A program made the translations under genes and the position numbers. Under the pieces are notes generated by a model. The model worked only from the letters and a program-made list of their open reading frames with translations, had not been told where the DNA came from and did not search any database. Source: Streptomyces exfoliatus (GTDB lineage: Bacteria; Actinomycetota; Actinomycetes; Streptomycetales; Streptomycetaceae). From it: DNA of 64,000 bases. Shown in pieces: positions 62,557 to 64,000 of this stretch (within the stretch, counting starts at the first letter, position 1; each line of letters starts with the position of its first letter). Location: positions 201,103 through 265,102 of the forward strand of contig NZ_JNZP01000013.1 of assembly GCF_000725545.1 (NCBI RefSeq), given 5' to 3'.

Positions 62557-63334
62557 CGGACTTCTTCGCCGTACGGGACGACAGCACGTGAAGGAGCGCG
62601 ACGAGCGTTCCCGACCCCATCAGTTCCCCGCGGGCCATCAGCTCGGGGATGTCTGCGAGTGGCACCCAAGCGACGTGGCCGGCTTCTTCGAGGTCGGTCG
62701 GTTCGCCAACGAGCGTCGCGCCATTGCCCACGAAGATCTCGTGCGGAGAGTCGACCATGCCCACCATGGGTTGGTACGTCACGACGTGCTCAAGCGCATC
62801 CGGCCGCCAGCCGGTCTCTTCCTCGACTTCGCGGAGTGCCGTCGCAGAGGGGGACTCGCCCGCGTCCACGATTCCGCCGGGAAGCTCCCAGCCGAACGAC
62901 TTCGGGACGAAGCGGTAGCGCCAGAGCATGAGGACGCGATCGTGGTCGTCGATGACGGCAGCAATAGCGACGTGCTGAAGTCGAACCACGTGATGCTCGA
63001 ACCGCTCGACGCCGGGAGGCTCGACATCGACGAGTTCGAGCTTCACCCACCGGTTGTCGTAGAGGGTGCGCTCACCGTGGATCTGCCACGGCTCAAGATC
63101 TGCCGGTGCTTGGACGCTTACGGTGCGGTTCGGCACGCGGTACGAGCTGCGATCATGAACCTCAATGACGCCCTCGGAGACGAGTTTGGCGAGCACCTGC
63201 CGAAGCTGTGTCCGTCCGATCTCCAGATCCTGAGCGAGCGTGCGCTCGGAAGGGATCTTGGAGCCCGGGGGGTACTTGCCCGCAGCGATCCATTCGCAAA
63301 TCGTGCGGTACACCCGCTCCGACTTCGGTCCCAT
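62540..63334 (-). CDS. GntR-Nudix fusion regulator (KorSA- plus Pif-like)
   Basis: 264 residues from ATG 63334. The first 70 residues are a GntR winged helix (VYRTICEWIAAGKYPPGSKIPSERTLAQDLEIGRTQLRQVLAKLVSEGVIEV, partly quoted). A complete Nudix hydrolase domain follows with the signature GGIVDAGESPSATALREVEEETGW (G5-E7-REVEEETG core) at about 157-180. In pSAM2 the GntR repressor KorSA and the Nudix protein Pif (mating immunity) are separate genes; here one chain carries both. A GntR-type palindrome lies 27 nt upstream. Confidence 0.85.
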   Translation of the reverse strand: MGPKSERVYRTICEWIAAGKYPPGSKIPSERTLAQDLEIGRTQLRQVLAKLVSEGVIEVHDRSSYRVPNRTVSVQAPADLEPWQIHGERTLYDNRWVKLELVDVEPPGVERFEHHVVRLQHVAIAAVIDDHDRVLMLWRYRFVPKSFGWELPGGIVDAGESPSATALREVEEETGWRPDALEHVVTYQPMVGMVDSPHEIFVGNGATLVGEPTDLEEAGHVAWVPLADIPELMARGELMGSGTLVALLHVLSSRTAKKSATGAA

Positions 63335-63360
63335 CCTGTGAGCACGCCCCCTTGTGTCTG

Positions 63361-63378
63361 TTGTGCCGGTCGGCACAA
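63361..63378. promoter_or_regulatory. Palindrome upstream of the GntR-Nudix gene
   Basis: TTGTGCCGGTCGGCACAA is a perfect 8+8 inverted repeat around GT, 27 nt before the start codon. It is a likely auto-regulatory operator. Confidence 0.7.
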
Positions 63379-64000
63379 GCCTAGTGGGGCACCCAGTGGC
63401 GGGGACAGTGCGCAGGTGCGGTGAGACTTTCTCTACTTCATCAAGGCACCCACCGCGCACGGCGCGGTGCGCGCGGCCCGGCGCCCGGGCCTGCGCTCCT
63501 GTCTCCGCCCCGCTCCAGCCCGGCCGCCGTCCGCACGCCTGACAGCTCGGGTTGATGGGCGGGAAGAACCACGGCGTGGCAGGGGCGAGTACGTGACGTG
63601 CTGGCCAGGACGATGCCTCCGGCGGGGGCGCTCAGGCTCCGGGATGGAGGGGGCCCGTGGGCGTCTGCCGGCAGCGTTGTGGTGAAGGTGGGGGCTCCCA
63701 TCCCGCCTGCCATCGACCCAGGCAGAGCCGAGCAGACACGGGCCCTGGCGTCCAGGTCGTTCGTACAGTGGCGCGCTCCACCTGGACGCCAGGACCCGCG
63801 CCTGCTCCACGGTGTGTGGGTCGACGGCAGACGGGATGGGAGCGGGGGTGCGCTGTGGCTGGGCGGTCGTTTGGAGCGAGCGGCTACTGCATAGACCCGG
63901 ACTTAATACTCCAGCTGTAGATCGTGATCTTCATGTCTGATCGGCGGCTTGCCGGTGGTAATGGCTGGTTCTGGATCGGGCCTGGTGGCGGCGCCGCCAG
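63379..64000. other. Right flank without a convincing gene
   Basis: About 620 nt follow the last element gene. Open frames exist on both strands but none has a recognisable domain or ribosome site. The dominant feature is the 63+63 nt inverted repeat at 63694-63843. A minus-strand frame open from 64000 to a TAG at 63884 (ending MKITIYSWSIKSGSMQ) could be the C-terminus of a gene beyond the window; I do not recognise it. Confidence 0.5.
63694..63843. repeat. Long inverted repeat, 63-nt arms with 24-nt spacer
   Basis: The left arm (63694-63756) and right arm (63781-63843) match at 52 of 63 positions when one is reverse-complemented, with no gaps. The innermost 13 bp (CCTGGCGTCCAGG type) and outermost 12 bp (GCTCCCATCCCG) are perfect. 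Mismatches cluster in a 9-nt block near the middle. Both arms, read outward, can encode a peptide ending WVDGRRDGS. Confidence 0.85.

Larger units (their letters stand above)
53297..63334. mobile_element. Integrative and conjugative element of the AICE/pSAM2 type
   Basis: The block contains the modules of an actinomycete ICE: int and xis, a rolling-circle RepSA-like initiator, a TraB/FtsK DNA translocase, small spread-type membrane proteins, and a regulatory end with XRE and GntR-Nudix proteins. Nearly all genes from 61082 down to 53297 point left and overlap by GTGA-type junctions, so they form one long operon. The stated limits are those of the outermost genes. I could not find matching att repeats, and no tRNA flanks int, so the true ends are undetermined and the right end may lie beyond the window. 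Confidence 0.85.

Noticed and set aside
53000..63700. attL/attR direct repeats bounding the AICE
   Set aside because: I compared the sequence next to int with the right flank and saw no shared segment of the expected length, and no tRNA lies beside int. The ends are therefore left open.
63884..64000. A transposase C-terminus at the right edge of the window
   Set aside because: The 38-residue open frame has no motif I can tie to a family, and only a fragment is visible.

Overview
The window is very GC-rich with strong third-position GC bias, frequent GTG starts and dense ATGA/GTGA stop-start overlaps. Its gene families (SARP regulator, tachylectin-like secreted proteins, paired dynamin GTPases next to an SsbB-type protein, an LAXTG surface protein, a pSAM2-like element) all point to a Streptomyces chromosome. 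From memory the backbone order (recD2, gltA, copZA ... dynamin pair, ssbB) resembles the SCO2737-SCO2682 stretch of S. coelicolor; this synteny was not computed.

Layout. 0-4.3 kb: the end of a VapBC toxin-antitoxin pair, a RecD2-type helicase and citrate synthase. 4.8-7.5 kb: a copper operon (copZ, copA) behind a CsoR-type operator, with a terminator-like hairpin between the two genes. 7.6-12 kb: a cation/proton antiporter, then a TetR regulator divergent from an MMPL exporter with two palindromic operators between them. 12-16 kb: three tandem paralogous secreted proteins, each with a five-bladed tachylectin-2-like propeller. 16.6-23.1 kb: myo-inositol catabolism (a TIM-barrel inosose enzyme divergent from iolC-iolB-iolD-iolA). 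Between iolB and iolD lies an unbroken chain of six tiny overlapping ORFs. 23.3-26.9 kb: a polytopic fusion of an extracellular S15-like hydrolase to a cytoplasmic ABC ATPase, with its permease. 27-35 kb: a helix-turn-helix regulator, a VWA lipoprotein, a DUF1772 protein, a SARP regulator, a PucR/CdaR-like GAF regulator, and an IS701-type transposase homologue that lacks its first catalytic Asp. 35-42 kb: a pair of fluoride channel genes, uricase and the Kdp K+ pump with two micro-membrane proteins. 42-46 kb: an AlkZ-like protein, a phytase-like esterase, a HhH-GPD protein and an AMIN-like secreted protein. 46.3-46.85 kb: an integrase relic beside tRNA-Arg(UCU). 47-53 kb: two dynamin-like GTPases, an SsbB-like protein behind two DnaA boxes, and an LAETG thioester-domain surface protein.

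53.3-63.4 kb is an integrative and conjugative element of the AICE/pSAM2 type. It carries int, xis and a RepSA-like initiator, a C5 DNA methylase, a GGDEF protein, several small membrane and zinc proteins, a TraB/FtsK translocase, an SCO3933-family protein, an XRE-TPR regulator, and a GntR-Nudix fusion that combines in one protein what pSAM2 encodes as KorSA and Pif. Perfect palindromes in its control regions look like operators. The last 600 bases hold no convincing gene but contain a striking 63+63 nt inverted repeat.

The strongest candidates for something undescribed are the iolB-iolD mini-ORF relay, the S15 hydrolase-ABC ATPase fusion, the three tandem tachylectin-like proteins, the GntR-Nudix control protein with its operators, and the long inverted repeat at the right edge.
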